Assembly (NCBI GenBank): GCA_902609095.1
Contig: CACLQQ010000005.1
Coordinates: 1 to 64,000 of the forward strand
Length of the DNA: 64,000 nucleotides
Source of the DNA: an uncultured Bacteroidota bacterium
GTDB lineage: Bacteria > Bacteroidota > Bacteroidia > Chitinophagales > Saprospiraceae
Direction: 5' to 3'
Shown: positions 39,196 to 48,747 of the stretch, in pieces
Layout: each line of letters opens with the position of its first letter
How positions within the stretch are numbered: position 1 is the first letter of the stretch
The notes under the pieces: generated by a model
Database searches by the model: none
Told to the model about the DNA's origin: nothing
What the model saw: the letters and a program-made list of their open reading frames with translations, nothing else
Translations under genes and position numbers: made by a program

Positions 39196-39419
39196 ATCTT
39201 TAATAGGACAGGGCTCGTAAGCATATTTTAGCCATATGTCGACAAAGAATCTTTTATCTTTTCTATAAGTATAAGTCCTTGATTACCTACAATAGCATGC
39301 TTCATGTTCCTGAGCAATTCAGAGTATACTTCTTGTTCACTAATATCAATCTACCTAGCTTAGTTAGTAAAAGTAAGTTGATATACAGTAATTACTTTAT
39401 TAACTCACGCTGTTTAGAG

Positions 39420-39945
39420 TCGCCGAACTTCGCTTGATCCTTCGTAGAACCTTCAGAAATATCATACCTACAACTAATACCATTGACGAAATACATTATA
39501 TTGATACAACCGAATCAGGCAAATAATCAATTAGCGAAATAAACGGTCACCTTATACAAAGTTCTAAAGCAATAAGCGAAGCACTTATTAGACGGACGCC
39601 CATGTTAGAAGCGGCATTTGAAGAAGTGTCTCTATCCGAGTGGTCTACTGATGAGCTTGCCTTCAATTATACAACGGCTCTCACTTAAGGACTGAGAGCT
39701 CCTAAAAAGCTCACTTATATCAGTGCCACAAAAAAGGTTAATGAAAAAATGTTATCACTATCTATTAGAGGACTGGATCATCCGTTAGATCCCAATGATA
39801 GATGAAATGAGCATGAACTCCCAAAATACACACTGTCTCAACCTGCCTTATGAAAGATGACCTTAAAAGAAATGAACTTATTTACTGAATATCATAGACA
39901 TCATCATCATGAGCAGATCATTAGTTTAGCACATCTAATACTATA
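39420..39945 (+). pseudogene. DinB-like gene relic
   Basis: A plus-strand frame reads LRRTFRNIIPTTNTIDEIHY, TTESGK, stop, SISEINGHLIQSSKAISEAL and later KMTLKEMNLFTEYHRHHHHEQI. The last stretch resembles the final helix of DinB/DUF1569 four-helix-bundle proteins (LFT-YH--HH). At least five in-frame stops are seen. The assignment rests on the C-terminal motif alone. The DNA on either side (39196-39419 and 39946-40013) shows nothing further. Confidence 0.4.
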
Positions 39946-40013
39946 AAATGATGGGAAACAGCGTTTTACATTAACTATTGGCTAAGCTAATTTTGATTAC
40001 GTAAACTTGACCT

Positions 40014-41118
40014 ATGTATCAAATAAAGGCTCTTCATTTATACTTAATTTTTTTCTATAGTTACGTAGCGCAAATTAGCTCTGTAACAAGAGATGTAGCA
40101 GGTAATAATCTTACCACAGAAAGCCAGAACTGTTTCTATGAAAGCCAATCTAGCTTTAGCAACACCATCGCATCTTATAATATTTTATGCGAGTTTTTCA
40201 GGACAAAGTAATATCTCCGGCACATACAATAATTATTTAGTTCTCGGCGCAGGCAATAGTCATAAAACTAAATCTTATAATAACTATTTCATCTCCTATT
40301 TTGGCAATAGTGACTCTTTAGATGGGGATAATTGCGCTTATGAACATTCTGGTGCTTTCTGGAATTCTAGTTCTTATAATAGTTTATATGGTTACAATTT
40401 TATTTAACTAAATTCTGGAGACTATAGCTCTGTTTTTGGATATCAAACTGAATATAGTAACGACGACGACTTTAATCGCTTTTTTAGATCTAATTCACGA
40501 TACCAATCAAGAGGCGGTTCTCATAATTTCTTTGGTTCCTACTAAAGATATAACAATACTACTGCCCGATATAACAGTTCTTTTGAAAACGCTTCAGGGT
40601 AAAACAATTCAACCAAAGAATTCAATAGTTCCTTCGGACAGTTATCAGGACTAAAAAATACAACGAGTCCATACAATATCGTCATCAGTTATAGAGCATG
40701 TCCAATTAGCAATAACAGCAACAAGCACCTAAGGCTTAACATGGATGTAAATACTTCAACTAACAATGCGAGCGACGCACCTCTCATCTATAAAGAATTC
40801 GACAATCACTTTATCAAGATTAATGGCACCTTTAAAGTTACTGGTAGTGTCAATAATTCTTCCAGCAAAACTCTGAAAGAACGATTCAAAACCGTATATC
40901 CACAATTATTCCTATATAAAATTACCCAACTTACCATAGATGTATGGTCATACAAAGAATATCCTAAAAGCCGACATATCGGTCCCATAGCGGAAGAATT
41001 CTCTCAATCGTTCCGTTTAAGCAACAACGAACAAAGTATTTCTACTATTGGTGTCACAGGAGTTGCTTTAGTGGCCATAGAAGAACTTAAGAAAGTAAAC
41101 GATCAAATAAAATCTTAG
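40014..41118 (+). pseudogene. Decayed S74-chaperone tail-fibre-like secreted protein
   Basis: A signal peptide (LHLYLIFFYSYVAQIS) and SVTRDVAGNNLTTESQN lead, after one frame change near 40180, into a long frame of Asn/Ser/Phe/Gly repeats (SSVFGYQTEYSN, NSSFGQLSG) like the beta-helical head repeats of YadA-type or tail-fibre proteins. The C-terminus (SRHIGPIAEEFSQSFRLSNN, STIGVTGVALVAIEELKK) is the S74 intramolecular chaperone fold typical of Saprospiraceae surface proteins. From 40138 to 41118 the frame is continuous, broken only by three TAA codons; the terminal TAG may be a fourth, since coiled-coil sequence continues after it. Confidence 0.7.
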
Positions 41119-41190
41119 CTGATTACCTTACAAAAAGCTATAGATAAGCTTTTAACAATAAGAAAGTTATATTATAAGAATAAAACTACA

Positions 41191-41949
41191 CTATGCTGCA
41201 CTCAAAAACTCACCCAAAACTTGATTAAAATCTTCCGGTAACTCCATCATAGGTGCATGCCCGCATTTGTCTATAATGTGTAATTGTGAATTAGGAATTA
41301 ATTCGTTAAACTTCTCACCAACAAATGGTGGAGTAATAGTATCCTGATTCCCCCAAACTAACAATGTTGGGCAACTAATTTTTCCTATTTGGTTTTCCAG
41401 ATTATGCTTTAATGCTGAACGTGCAGTCAAGACTATATTCAGAGCTTTATCTCTATCATTCACTGTATCAAAAACTTCATCAACCAACTCTTTAGTTGCT
41501 ACTGCCGGATCATAGAAGGTCTCGGCGGTCTTAGCTTTGATGTATTCATAGTCTCCACGTCGTGGATATCCGTCGCCCATCCCACTCTCAAATAGTCCAC
41601 TACTCCCTGTCAAAGTCATACTCGCGATAAGATCAGGACGCTCTAATACAAACAACTGTGCCAAATGACCTCCCAAAGAATTACCTAATACGTGAATTTT
41701 ATCATAGCCCTTGTAGTTCACAAACTCCCTTACAAAAGAGAGTAAACCTGCTAATCCTACCTCTTCACGCGGTAATGTATAAATCGGTAATAGAGGGACT
41801 ACAACATTGTGTGTCTCTTTGAAATGATTAATTAGCTGTTCAAAATTGCTTAGAGCACCAAACAAACCGTGTAATAGAAGAAGACAATCACCATTACCTC
41901 CAGACTCTATATATTCAAAGCCACTTTCCTTTGTTATGGCTAGTTGCAT
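41191..41949 (-). CDS. Alpha/beta-hydrolase
   Basis: About 252 residues from the ATG at 41949 (MQLAITKES); the longer track start adds a non-conserved leader. The fold is clear: LLLLHGLFGALSNF oxyanion region, nucleophile elbow GNSLGG (catalytic Ser about residue 95), TLLVWGNQDTITP with the Asp, and IIDKCGHAPMMELPEDF with the His. Such enzymes cleave esters or C-C bonds; the substrate cannot be inferred. It lies 51 bases downstream of heme A synthase on the same strand. Confidence 0.88.
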   Translation of the reverse strand: MQLAITKESGFEYIESGGNGDCLLLLHGLFGALSNFEQLINHFKETHNVVVPLLPIYTLPREEVGLAGLLSFVREFVNYKGYDKIHVLGNSLGGHLAQLFVLERPDLIASMTLTGSSGLFESGMGDGYPRRGDYEYIKAKTAETFYDPAVATKELVDEVFDTVNDRDKALNIVLTARSALKHNLENQIGKISCPTLLVWGNQDTITPPFVGEKFNELIPNSQLHIIDKCGHAPMMELPEDFNQVLGEFLSAA

Positions 41950-42000
41950 GATAGAAATTTTTAGTATCGTAAAAATAGAAAAGTTCTTCATCACAAGCGG

Positions 42001-43077
42001 CTACTCAGACACAGACTGATACTTAATAACGAAATAATGATACAGCAAAGAAGACAGAACAATCACAGCAACCCCTTGATGAAACACGCCCCATAAAACC
42101 GGTATATGTCCGATGCTCTGCAATAGAGTAATTATACCTAAGAGTATTTGTATTAATACTACTCCTATTACTATCATAAAACTCACTCTCATGGATATAC
42201 TAATATTATTCCGAAACCACCAGTAATACACACCTAAAGCCATAACAATAAGATATGCCAATCCTCTATGAATAAAGTGTATTAATGAAAAGGTAAAACT
42301 ACCCGAATCATAAAAGATCAAACTATCAAGCGACCACAGTGACGAGTCACCCAATACTGATGGAATTATTTCTCCACCGATATCTGGCCAAGTGGGAAAA
42401 ATCATAGAAGCCTTCATACCGCTCATAATACCACCGAAGAATAACTGAGCACAAATCAGTATGATCAGATACATAGCTGATCGGGACTGTTTATTAGATG
42501 CTGCAACTTCTCTTCCTCCATGAATATATCCTAAGAAGGTCCACCACAACATAGCAAAAACACTAATTCCAATAGATAAATGAACCGATAACTTATAGGC
42601 ATTTACCCATGGTCTATTCACTAATCCGCTTGCAACCATGATCCAACCAAATATGGCAGCTAATCCAGCCAGACCAACAACCTTAGCAAGATCAGATTTT
42701 ACTTGTTGTGTTAACCATTTCTTATACCAAAAAAATAGGAATGGAAATAGAAAAACAAAACCCATACTTCGAGCCCATAACCTGTGAAAGTACTCCCAGA
42801 AATATATGAACTTGAAAGTGCCCCCTTGAAAAACGTGATCACCTAATTCCATACCCTTATTGATCTTGGCATACTGTGGAGTCTCTTTGTACTTATCAAA
42901 TTCTTCTAACCAAGAGACATCATTAAGAGGAGGCAATGTCCCAGTTACAATTTCCCACTTCGTTATAGATAGTCCAGATCCAGTCAAACGAGTTATACCA
43001 CCAATTATAATTTGAAAGTATACCATTACTAAACCTATGATTAACCATACTGAAACCGCTTGCCGTACCTGTATCAT
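42001..43077 (-). CDS. ctaA: Heme A synthase (COX15/CtaA)
   Basis: A 358-residue inner-membrane protein with eight hydrophobic spans. It has the family start (VMVYFQIIIGGITRLTGSGLSITKW), a WEYFHRLWARSMGF His pair, the GLVNRPWVNAYKLSVHLSIG segment and HFIHRGLAYLIVMALGVYYWW and GVFHQGVAVIVLSS with the other haem-ligating histidines. It oxidises haem O to haem A for cytochrome oxidase. The cytochrome oxidase genes themselves are not in the window. Its start borders the candidate origin region. Confidence 0.94.
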   Translation of the reverse strand: MIQVRQAVSVWLIIGLVMVYFQIIIGGITRLTGSGLSITKWEIVTGTLPPLNDVSWLEEFDKYKETPQYAKINKGMELGDHVFQGGTFKFIYFWEYFHRLWARSMGFVFLFPFLFFWYKKWLTQQVKSDLAKVVGLAGLAAIFGWIMVASGLVNRPWVNAYKLSVHLSIGISVFAMLWWTFLGYIHGGREVAASNKQSRSAMYLIILICAQLFFGGIMSGMKASMIFPTWPDIGGEIIPSVLGDSSLWSLDSLIFYDSGSFTFSLIHFIHRGLAYLIVMALGVYYWWFRNNISISMRVSFMIVIGVVLIQILLGIITLLQSIGHIPVLWGVFHQGVAVIVLSSLLYHYFVIKYQSVSE

Positions 43078-43559
43078 AACTCAAAAATAGTATCAATTCT
43101 TGCTACATGATATATGGCCAAATTGTCCACATTGTTTTTACTAATTATTAATTAATAAAAAAAAAATCATCATTATTAGTGCCGTTTAAATGTGGAAAAG
43201 TAATTAGGCGAATCCTTTATCAACTTAATCTAGTCACTTACTAACATAGTCATCTCATCCATCAGTTGTTGATGCTCAAGTTTTTATATATAAATCTTGT
43301 GAATTACTATGGATTTATAAACAGAGTCATGTTTAAAATAATAAGAGACAACTAAATGGCAATAAAAGTGGATAAAATATATCATTGTGAATAATCACCA
43401 AGGGTGTCTGCTAACATAACGTACCCTGAATTTAGATTATGTATAACTTGTTATTAAAAGTGGAAAAGTGACTATCATATAACCCTGATTATAAGTGATA
43501 AACATATTTTTAATTTTTAATATGTTTGTAATACTCAAAATAGGTATATCCATAAGATA
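43078..43559. other. oriC: Candidate replication origin (AT-rich, DnaA-box-like cluster)
   Basis: A 482-base, very AT-rich gap between divergent ctaA and dtd. It contains TTGTCCACA (43123-43131), TGTGGAAAA (43191-43199), AGTGGATAA (43367-43375), TGTGAATAA (43386-43394) and AGTGGAAAA (43459-43467). The second and fourth fit TTWTNCACA exactly on the minus strand, the others with one mismatch. Runs such as TTAATTAATAAAAAAAAAATC could serve for unwinding. Supporting context: parS sites 7 kb away and a change in strand G/C bias near here. Against it, the ribosomal-protein genes to the right are transcribed toward it. Confidence 0.5.
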
Positions 43560-44009
43560 ATGAGAGCGATCATTCAAAGGGTAATAGGGGCCAGTGTTGT
43601 AGTAGATAATCATACAGTAGGATCAATAGATAATGGTCTATTGATTTTTCTGGGAATAGCAAAAGAAGATCAGAAGGATGATATAGATTGGCTTGTTAGA
43701 AAGATCAGCCAACTACGTATTTTTTCTGATGATGAAGGTAGGATGTATAATAGCTTATTGGATAATCATGGGTCTGCATTGGTTATATCACAATTTACCT
43801 TATTTGCCTCTACTAAGAAAGGGAATAGACCATCATTTATACATGCTGCTAAACCAGATATGGCCATACATATGTATGAAATGTTCATTCAAGAAATGAA
43901 AGATCTCGGGATAACAACAGAAACTGGAATATTTGGTGCGGATATGGCGATTCAATTAACTAATGATGGGCCAGTTACTATACTTATAGATACTAAAAAT
44001 AGAGAATAG
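43560..44009 (+). CDS. dtd: D-aminoacyl-tRNA deacylase
   Basis: A 149-residue DTD that hydrolyses D-amino acids wrongly attached to tRNA. The protein opens MRAIIQRVIGASVVVD and has the two active-site blocks SQFTLFASTKKGNRPSF and NDGPVTILIDT (Gly-cis-Pro motif). Length is standard. Its stop overlaps the GTG start of the MazG-like gene by one base, so the two are coupled. Confidence 0.96.
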   Translation: MRAIIQRVIGASVVVDNHTVGSIDNGLLIFLGIAKEDQKDDIDWLVRKISQLRIFSDDEGRMYNSLLDNHGSALVISQFTLFASTKKGNRPSFIHAAKPDMAIHMYEMFIQEMKDLGITTETGIFGADMAIQLTNDGPVTILIDTKNRE

Positions 44010-44350
44010 TGGAACTGAAGAAATTGCAAGAATCAGTTGATAATTGGATAAAGACTTATGGTGTAAGATATTTCTCAGAAGTTACGAATACTATAGTTCT
44101 GATGGAAGAAGTAGGTGAATTCAGTAGATTGATGGCTCGAGTATATGGGGAACAGTCTTTCAAAAAGAAAGAGGAGCAACAAACAGCTCATGATGATATA
44201 GCCGAGGAGATTGGTGATATATTATTCGTGATTACCTGTTTAGCGAACCAGATGAATATGGATCTCACTCAAGTCATGTACAAGAATATTGCAAAAAAAA
44301 CGGAACGGGATCAAAATAGACATCATCATAATTCTAAATTGAGTGAATAG
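44009..44350 (+). CDS. MazG-like nucleotide pyrophosphohydrolase
   Basis: A 113-residue all-helical protein starting with GTG in a TAGTG overlap with dtd. It has the metal-binding motif VLMEEVGEFSRLMARVYGEQ (EE-x-x-E) and DIAEEIGDILFVITCLANQM (E-x-x-D), which identify the MazG/dCTPase group that cleaves (d)NTPs to monophosphates. The pair with dtd suggests a shared clean-up role. Confidence 0.9.
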   Translation: MELKKLQESVDNWIKTYGVRYFSEVTNTIVLMEEVGEFSRLMARVYGEQSFKKKEEQQTAHDDIAEEIGDILFVITCLANQMNMDLTQVMYKNIAKKTERDQNRHHHNSKLSE

Positions 44351-44374
44351 GATAGAATATCCTATATCAGGAGT

Positions 44375-45403
44375 ATGTACACAAGAGTCATTAGAAATAA
44401 AATAGCGCTCACAACACTTTGTTTTTTAGCAATAACGGTGTTGCTCACACTTTTTTCTTATCTGTTTATACCTGATAGTAGCAAAAATGCAAATAGACAA
44501 ATACCCCAGCTTGCATTAAGCCATCCGTTCTCTAGTCATTCAGTTTGTCAATCGGCCAAGCAAACAAACAAACAAATAACCATACTGAGTAAATTACTAT
44601 ATGGGTATGAGGACAAAAATATCTATTATCCATGCGATTCTATGATATATGCCGTTGGTATTAGCACGATCTATTATAAATATTCTGTGGTAGATCGACC
44701 CGGTGAATATAAACGAACCAAAGTAAACTACTATTTTGGTAGTGATAAATATGGCAGAGATGTACTCAGTAGATTGATATTAGGATTGAGAGTATCTCTC
44801 ATTATTGGATTTCTGGCTGTCTTAGTTTCTATTACTTTAGGTGTAGTTATAGGTTCTATGGGAGGATACTACGGTGGGTGGATTGATCAATTTGTTATGA
44901 TCATCATTAATACCAGTTGGTCAATTCCCACTCTTTTGCTTGCATTTGCAATAATTATTGCTTTAGGTAAAGGCTTTATAGTAATAGTCTTAGCGGTGGG
45001 TCTAACCATGTGGGTAGACGTCGCCAGAATAGTTAGAGGACAGATTAAAGAAGAAAAAGAGAAATCGTATGTGGCAGGTGGTAAGGTTCTGGGATTATCA
45101 GATTTAAGGATTGTCACAAGACATATTTTGCCTAATATCATTGGACCTATATTGGTTATGGCTGCAGCTAATTTTGCGACAGCTATATTAGTGGAGGCAG
45201 GTTTAAGTTACTTGGGATTAGGTATACAACCGCCAGCGCCATCTCTCGGTAATATGTTGAAGGAAAATTATGCATATGCTACTGGAGGATATGTTTATCT
45301 GGCAATTTGCCCGATAATTACAATTATGTTGTTAGTTCTAAATTTTAATCTCCTTGGAACAGCATTACGAGATGTTTTTGAAGTTAAGAGTAAAAAAAAT
45401 TGA
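44375..45403 (+). CDS. Peptide/nickel-type ABC transporter permease (DppC/OppC-like)
   Basis: A 342-residue permease. After the first span (LCFLAITVLLTLFSYLF) is an unusually long exported insertion (about residues 35-120) containing KYGRDVLSRLILGLRVSLI, the usual entry to the permease domain. Five further spans follow, with the EAA-loop-like KVLGLSDLRIVTRHILPNIIGP and ILVEAGLSYLGLGIQPPAPSLGNML, diagnostic of OppC/DppC proteins. The partner permease, ATPases and binding protein are not adjacent; in Bacteroidetes orphan copies of this type are common. Substrate unknown. Confidence 0.88.
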   Translation: MYTRVIRNKIALTTLCFLAITVLLTLFSYLFIPDSSKNANRQIPQLALSHPFSSHSVCQSAKQTNKQITILSKLLYGYEDKNIYYPCDSMIYAVGISTIYYKYSVVDRPGEYKRTKVNYYFGSDKYGRDVLSRLILGLRVSLIIGFLAVLVSITLGVVIGSMGGYYGGWIDQFVMIIINTSWSIPTLLLAFAIIIALGKGFIVIVLAVGLTMWVDVARIVRGQIKEEKEKSYVAGGKVLGLSDLRIVTRHILPNIIGPILVMAAANFATAILVEAGLSYLGLGIQPPAPSLGNMLKENYAYATGGYVYLAICPIITIMLLVLNFNLLGTALRDVFEVKSKKN

Positions 45404-45470
45404 TATGTTTATCCGTGGTAACCCGTATGTTCTTTGTCAGTAAGATATATTGTCAGAAGAATAAGTACGA

Positions 45471-46709
45471 ATGAATAGAGAAATAGCTGTCTTAGAAAAA
45501 CTCGAAAAAGAATTAAGTCTAAAAGAACTTCAAATCAAAAGTCTTCTGACGATCACTCAAGCAATCAATGATAATGTATCTGCTGATGGTCTATTCAATA
45601 TGTATCGATCTTTTCTAAGTTGGGAGATGGGTATAAATAAAATGGGTCTTTTTATACCATCAGAAACGGAATTGAACTCATGGATCTGTGTATCACAGAT
45701 CAATCTCGAAAACAAAATCATCAATCATGAGCGTATTGTAGAAAACATCTTAAAATTCAATAGGCTTCATACCATTAAACCTGATGAAGACGAAAGTCTA
45801 AGGGATTTTGACATAGTTATTCCAGTTTTCCATAAAGATAGACCTATTGCATATTCACTGATAGGCGGAATTAAGTCTAAGGATGATCTATATAATAAGA
45901 TTCAGTTTATCACGACTATTACGAACATCATTGCCGTTGCGATTGAGAACAAAAAATTATTTAAACAGCAGATTCAACAGGAGAGACTTAAAAGAGAAAT
46001 AGAGCTTGCACGAAATGTGCAACAAATGTTAATACCAGACAAGCTGCCAAAGAATGATCAATATGAGTTGTCATCGATTTATCAACCGCATTTTAATATT
46101 GGTGGTGATTATTTAGATTTTATTGATTTCAAGAATGGTCGATTTATCTTCTGCATTGCGGATATCTCTGGGAAGGGGGTAGCAGCCGCTCTCTTGATGG
46201 CTAACTTTCAAGCGATGATACAGAGCTTGATTTATCAGTATCGTGATTTGGAAACTTTCATTTTCGCATTAAACCAAACTGTTCTAAGGGTAACCAAGAG
46301 CGATAAGTTCATTACCTTCTTCATAGGGGAGATTGACATTAACTCTAAAACCTTGAAGTACATCAATGCTGGACATTATCCTCCTGTACTATACATGAAC
46401 GGTCAGATTAAAAGGCTTACAGAGGGATGTACCGTTATTGGAATATTTGACAACCTACCATCCATTAAAGAAGAGAGACTAGATTTAGAGGGTGAATCAC
46501 TTATCATGTGTTTTACAGATGGTTTAGCAGATCTGAAAAATGAAAATGACGAGTTCTTCGAAGACAAAGGAATTGAGAATTTCGTCATCAAACATGGTAA
46601 GTACGATGCAGCCACGTTTAACGAAGAACTACTAATGGAAATCGAGGATTATAAGGGTTCTGAAGATTTTACAGATGACATTGCCGTATTAACATGCAAA
46701 ATCTTTTAA
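45471..46709 (+). CDS. GAF-PP2C (SpoIIE-type) serine phosphatase
   Basis: A 412-residue regulator. A coiled-coil start (REIAVLEKLEKELSLKELQI) leads to a GAF-like sensor domain (about 20-165), a second coiled coil (QQIQQERLKREIELARNVQQML) and a PP2C domain (about 190-410) with FNIGGDYLDFI, FIFCIADISGKGVAAALLMANF, YINAGHYPPVLYM and GSEDFTDDIAVLTC, which hold the metal-binding Asp and Gly residues. It likely dephosphorylates an anti-sigma-factor antagonist or similar. Upstream (45404-45470) is a small AT-rich gap that should hold its promoter. Confidence 0.92.
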   Translation: MNREIAVLEKLEKELSLKELQIKSLLTITQAINDNVSADGLFNMYRSFLSWEMGINKMGLFIPSETELNSWICVSQINLENKIINHERIVENILKFNRLHTIKPDEDESLRDFDIVIPVFHKDRPIAYSLIGGIKSKDDLYNKIQFITTITNIIAVAIENKKLFKQQIQQERLKREIELARNVQQMLIPDKLPKNDQYELSSIYQPHFNIGGDYLDFIDFKNGRFIFCIADISGKGVAAALLMANFQAMIQSLIYQYRDLETFIFALNQTVLRVTKSDKFITFFIGEIDINSKTLKYINAGHYPPVLYMNGQIKRLTEGCTVIGIFDNLPSIKEERLDLEGESLIMCFTDGLADLKNENDEFFEDKGIENFVIKHGKYDAATFNEELLMEIEDYKGSEDFTDDIAVLTCKIF

Positions 46710-46745
46710 GATTTAGTACTTTAAACTGATAGTTGATTCTAAGAG

Positions 46746-47519
46746 ATGAAAAATAGGTTTGTAGCAGCCATTTTGGCTTTTTTACTAGGAATGTTGGGTG
46801 CACACAAGTTCTATTTAAGAGATCCTGGTGCAGGAATATTCTATATCATGTTAACAGTTATGACGGGTGCTCTGCGCTTCCCAATTGCCTCAATACTTGG
46901 TTTTGTAGATGGTCTGAGATATCTCATGATGTCACCAGAGGAATTTCACAAAAAATTCAACTCCAGATATTTCAAATCTCGTCAACGCAAATACCAAAAG
47001 AAGAAAAAACGCCAGCATGAATACTATGAAGTGAAAAAACCGCAAGTTTATAGAAAACGTAAGATTCGTAATAATCCATTCAAGAATAGTGGAATTAAAA
47101 AATACAAGGAGTACGAGATCGAAGAAGCTCTCCAAGATTTTGAAAAAGGAATCAAATTAGAACCCCAAGATATTTCGCTCCATTTTAATATGGCGTGCGC
47201 TTATTCACTGTTAGAAAACAAAGGGTTAGGCTTTAAATACCTGGCAAAGGCTGTGGAACTGGGTTTAAAAGATTTTGATCAGATTCAATCTCATGATGAC
47301 CTGGCATTTTTGAGAATTCAGGAAGATTATGACTCCTTTAAAAAGTCAGGATTTAGGTTTGTCGAAAAGAAAGACACAAAAGAAAAAGTATCGATCTCAG
47401 AAGAACCTATGAGTGACGTGCTACTATCGCAACTCAATCGCTTGATGGAGCTCCGAAAGAAAGGTGTCTTAACGGAAAATGAATATTTAGTTGAACGAAA
47501 GAAAATCTTAGTTCAGTAG
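46746..47519 (+). CDS. TM2-domain / TPR-like / SHOCT three-part protein
   Basis: A 257-residue protein with an unusual combination. Residues 1-65 are a TM2 domain (VAAILAFLLGMLGAHKFYL, two spans). A very basic linker (about 75-118, RQRKYQKKKKRQ) leads to a TPR-like helical pair (IEEALQDFEKGIKLEPQDI, HFNMACAYSLLENKGLG) and a repeat ending in DLAFLR. The last 35 residues are a SHOCT motif (LLSQLNRLMELRKKGVLTENEY). Both end modules are small interaction or oligomerisation elements. Function unknown; it lies between a signalling phosphatase and a dead comF gene. Confidence 0.82.
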   Translation: MKNRFVAAILAFLLGMLGAHKFYLRDPGAGIFYIMLTVMTGALRFPIASILGFVDGLRYLMMSPEEFHKKFNSRYFKSRQRKYQKKKKRQHEYYEVKKPQVYRKRKIRNNPFKNSGIKKYKEYEIEEALQDFEKGIKLEPQDISLHFNMACAYSLLENKGLGFKYLAKAVELGLKDFDQIQSHDDLAFLRIQEDYDSFKKSGFRFVEKKDTKEKVSISEEPMSDVLLSQLNRLMELRKKGVLTENEYLVERKKILVQ

Positions 47520-47535
47520 TAATGTCATTGGAGCC

Positions 47536-48239
47536 ATGATGCTAGATTCTATTAAGTCTGTGGTTCAAGATTTCTGTTCTCTGATATTTATGGATCTTTG
47601 TATTTGTTGTTATGAATCAGAACCGGTACAGAACCAAGCATTTCGTCTAGCTTGTCTAAGTCAGATCCCATATATCGATAAGCAAAGCTCTATATCCTCA
47701 TTACTCATAGGTAAAAAGATTGTCCCACATGAAATAATCAAAATTTACAGTTTATTGACATATTCTAAATCTGGTAAGGTCAAGGAATTGTTACACCAAT
47801 TGAAATATTGTAATAGACCAATGATCCCCACTAAATTGGGTAAACTCTAATTGGCAAAACAAATCACAGGCCCTGGAGATATGCAGAACCATAGTCAGAT
47901 ACCAGTTCCTTTATACCCTCAGCGAAAGAAAAAAAATATAATCAAGCGGTTAAAATTGCTGAGGGTATAAAGAAAGAATTAGATATTACTATAAATTGGC
48001 GTGTCTTCCAAAGAATACAAAACAATGAATCACAAGCGAAGAAGGGTGTTGATGAAAGAGAGGAGGTCCAAGATCAGCGTTTTTCTCTCATGAATAATAT
48101 CACGATTGATCCTGAGAAGCATGCATTAATTATTAACGACATTGTAACTATCGGATCTACATTAGCGGCAAGTTACCACCTACTTAAACAAGCAGGATAT
48201 CAGAACATATCAGTAGCAACATTGGCAATAACTATTTAA
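47536..48239 (+). pseudogene. comF: Decayed ComF-family phosphoribosyltransferase-like gene
   Basis: Pieces of ComF lie in order: DFCSLIFMDLCICC at the start (the zinc cysteines are partly lost), GKVKELLHQLKYCNRP ... LGKL, TAA (47848-47850), then LAKQITGPGD ... QIPVPLYPQRKKK and, after a frame change, VKIAEGIKKELDI ... NESQAKKGVDERE and the PRPP-like loop ALIINDIVTIGSTLAASYHLL. ComF helps take up DNA in natural transformation. One stop, at least one frameshift and the degraded cysteines argue it is non-functional. The DinB gene follows 10 bases on. Confidence 0.85.
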
Positions 48240-48249
48240 AGAAATTAGA

Positions 48250-48747
48250 ATGCTTGATACCATAAAAGAACAATACAAGCTAAGAATCTATGAAGAGGGA
48301 ATATTTCGAATTGGGAAGGTGCTCGACCTTCTTACTGAAGAACAGGTTTGGTATAGTCCGAATAATCAAATGAATAGTATTGGAAACTTAATTCTGCATC
48401 TGAACGGAAATGTTACACAATGGGTCGGAACAGGAATTGCTAAGAATCCAGACATTAGACTGAGAGATGAAGAGTTTACAGCATATAAAACGCATAGTAA
48501 AGAAGAATTAAAAGAGAAGTTAGAGAGGCTTAAGAATTATACTTTTCCAATCATTGATGATCTTACGGAAGAACAGCTTTCTGACCAGAGCAGTATACAA
48601 GGTTTTAATGAAACCGTGCTATCGATAATTATTCACGTGATAGAACATTTCTCCTATCATGTCGGTCAAATTGCATATTTAGCAAAATTAATAACCGAAG
48701 GACATTTAGGGTTCTATGACGGTATGGATTTGAACGTGCTTAGCTAA
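48250..48747 (+). CDS. DinB-like four-helix-bundle protein
   Basis: A 165-residue protein of the DinB/DUF1572 superfamily, a group of metal-binding helical bundles, some of them thiol-dependent enzymes. The metal-binding histidines appear as LHLNGNVTQWVG and IHVIEHFSYHVGQIAYL. The frame is clean throughout. It is convergent with pyrH and overlaps its 3' end by eight bases. The substrate cannot be told from sequence. Confidence 0.85.
   Translation: MLDTIKEQYKLRIYEEGIFRIGKVLDLLTEEQVWYSPNNQMNSIGNLILHLNGNVTQWVGTGIAKNPDIRLRDEEFTAYKTHSKEELKEKLERLKNYTFPIIDDLTEEQLSDQSSIQGFNETVLSIIIHVIEHFSYHVGQIAYLAKLITEGHLGFYDGMDLNVLS

Noticed and set aside
40138-40740. Tandem DNA repeats in the Asn/Ser/Gly-rich region
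   Set aside because: The repetition is in the protein pattern only; the DNA units differ too much to be called a tandem repeat.
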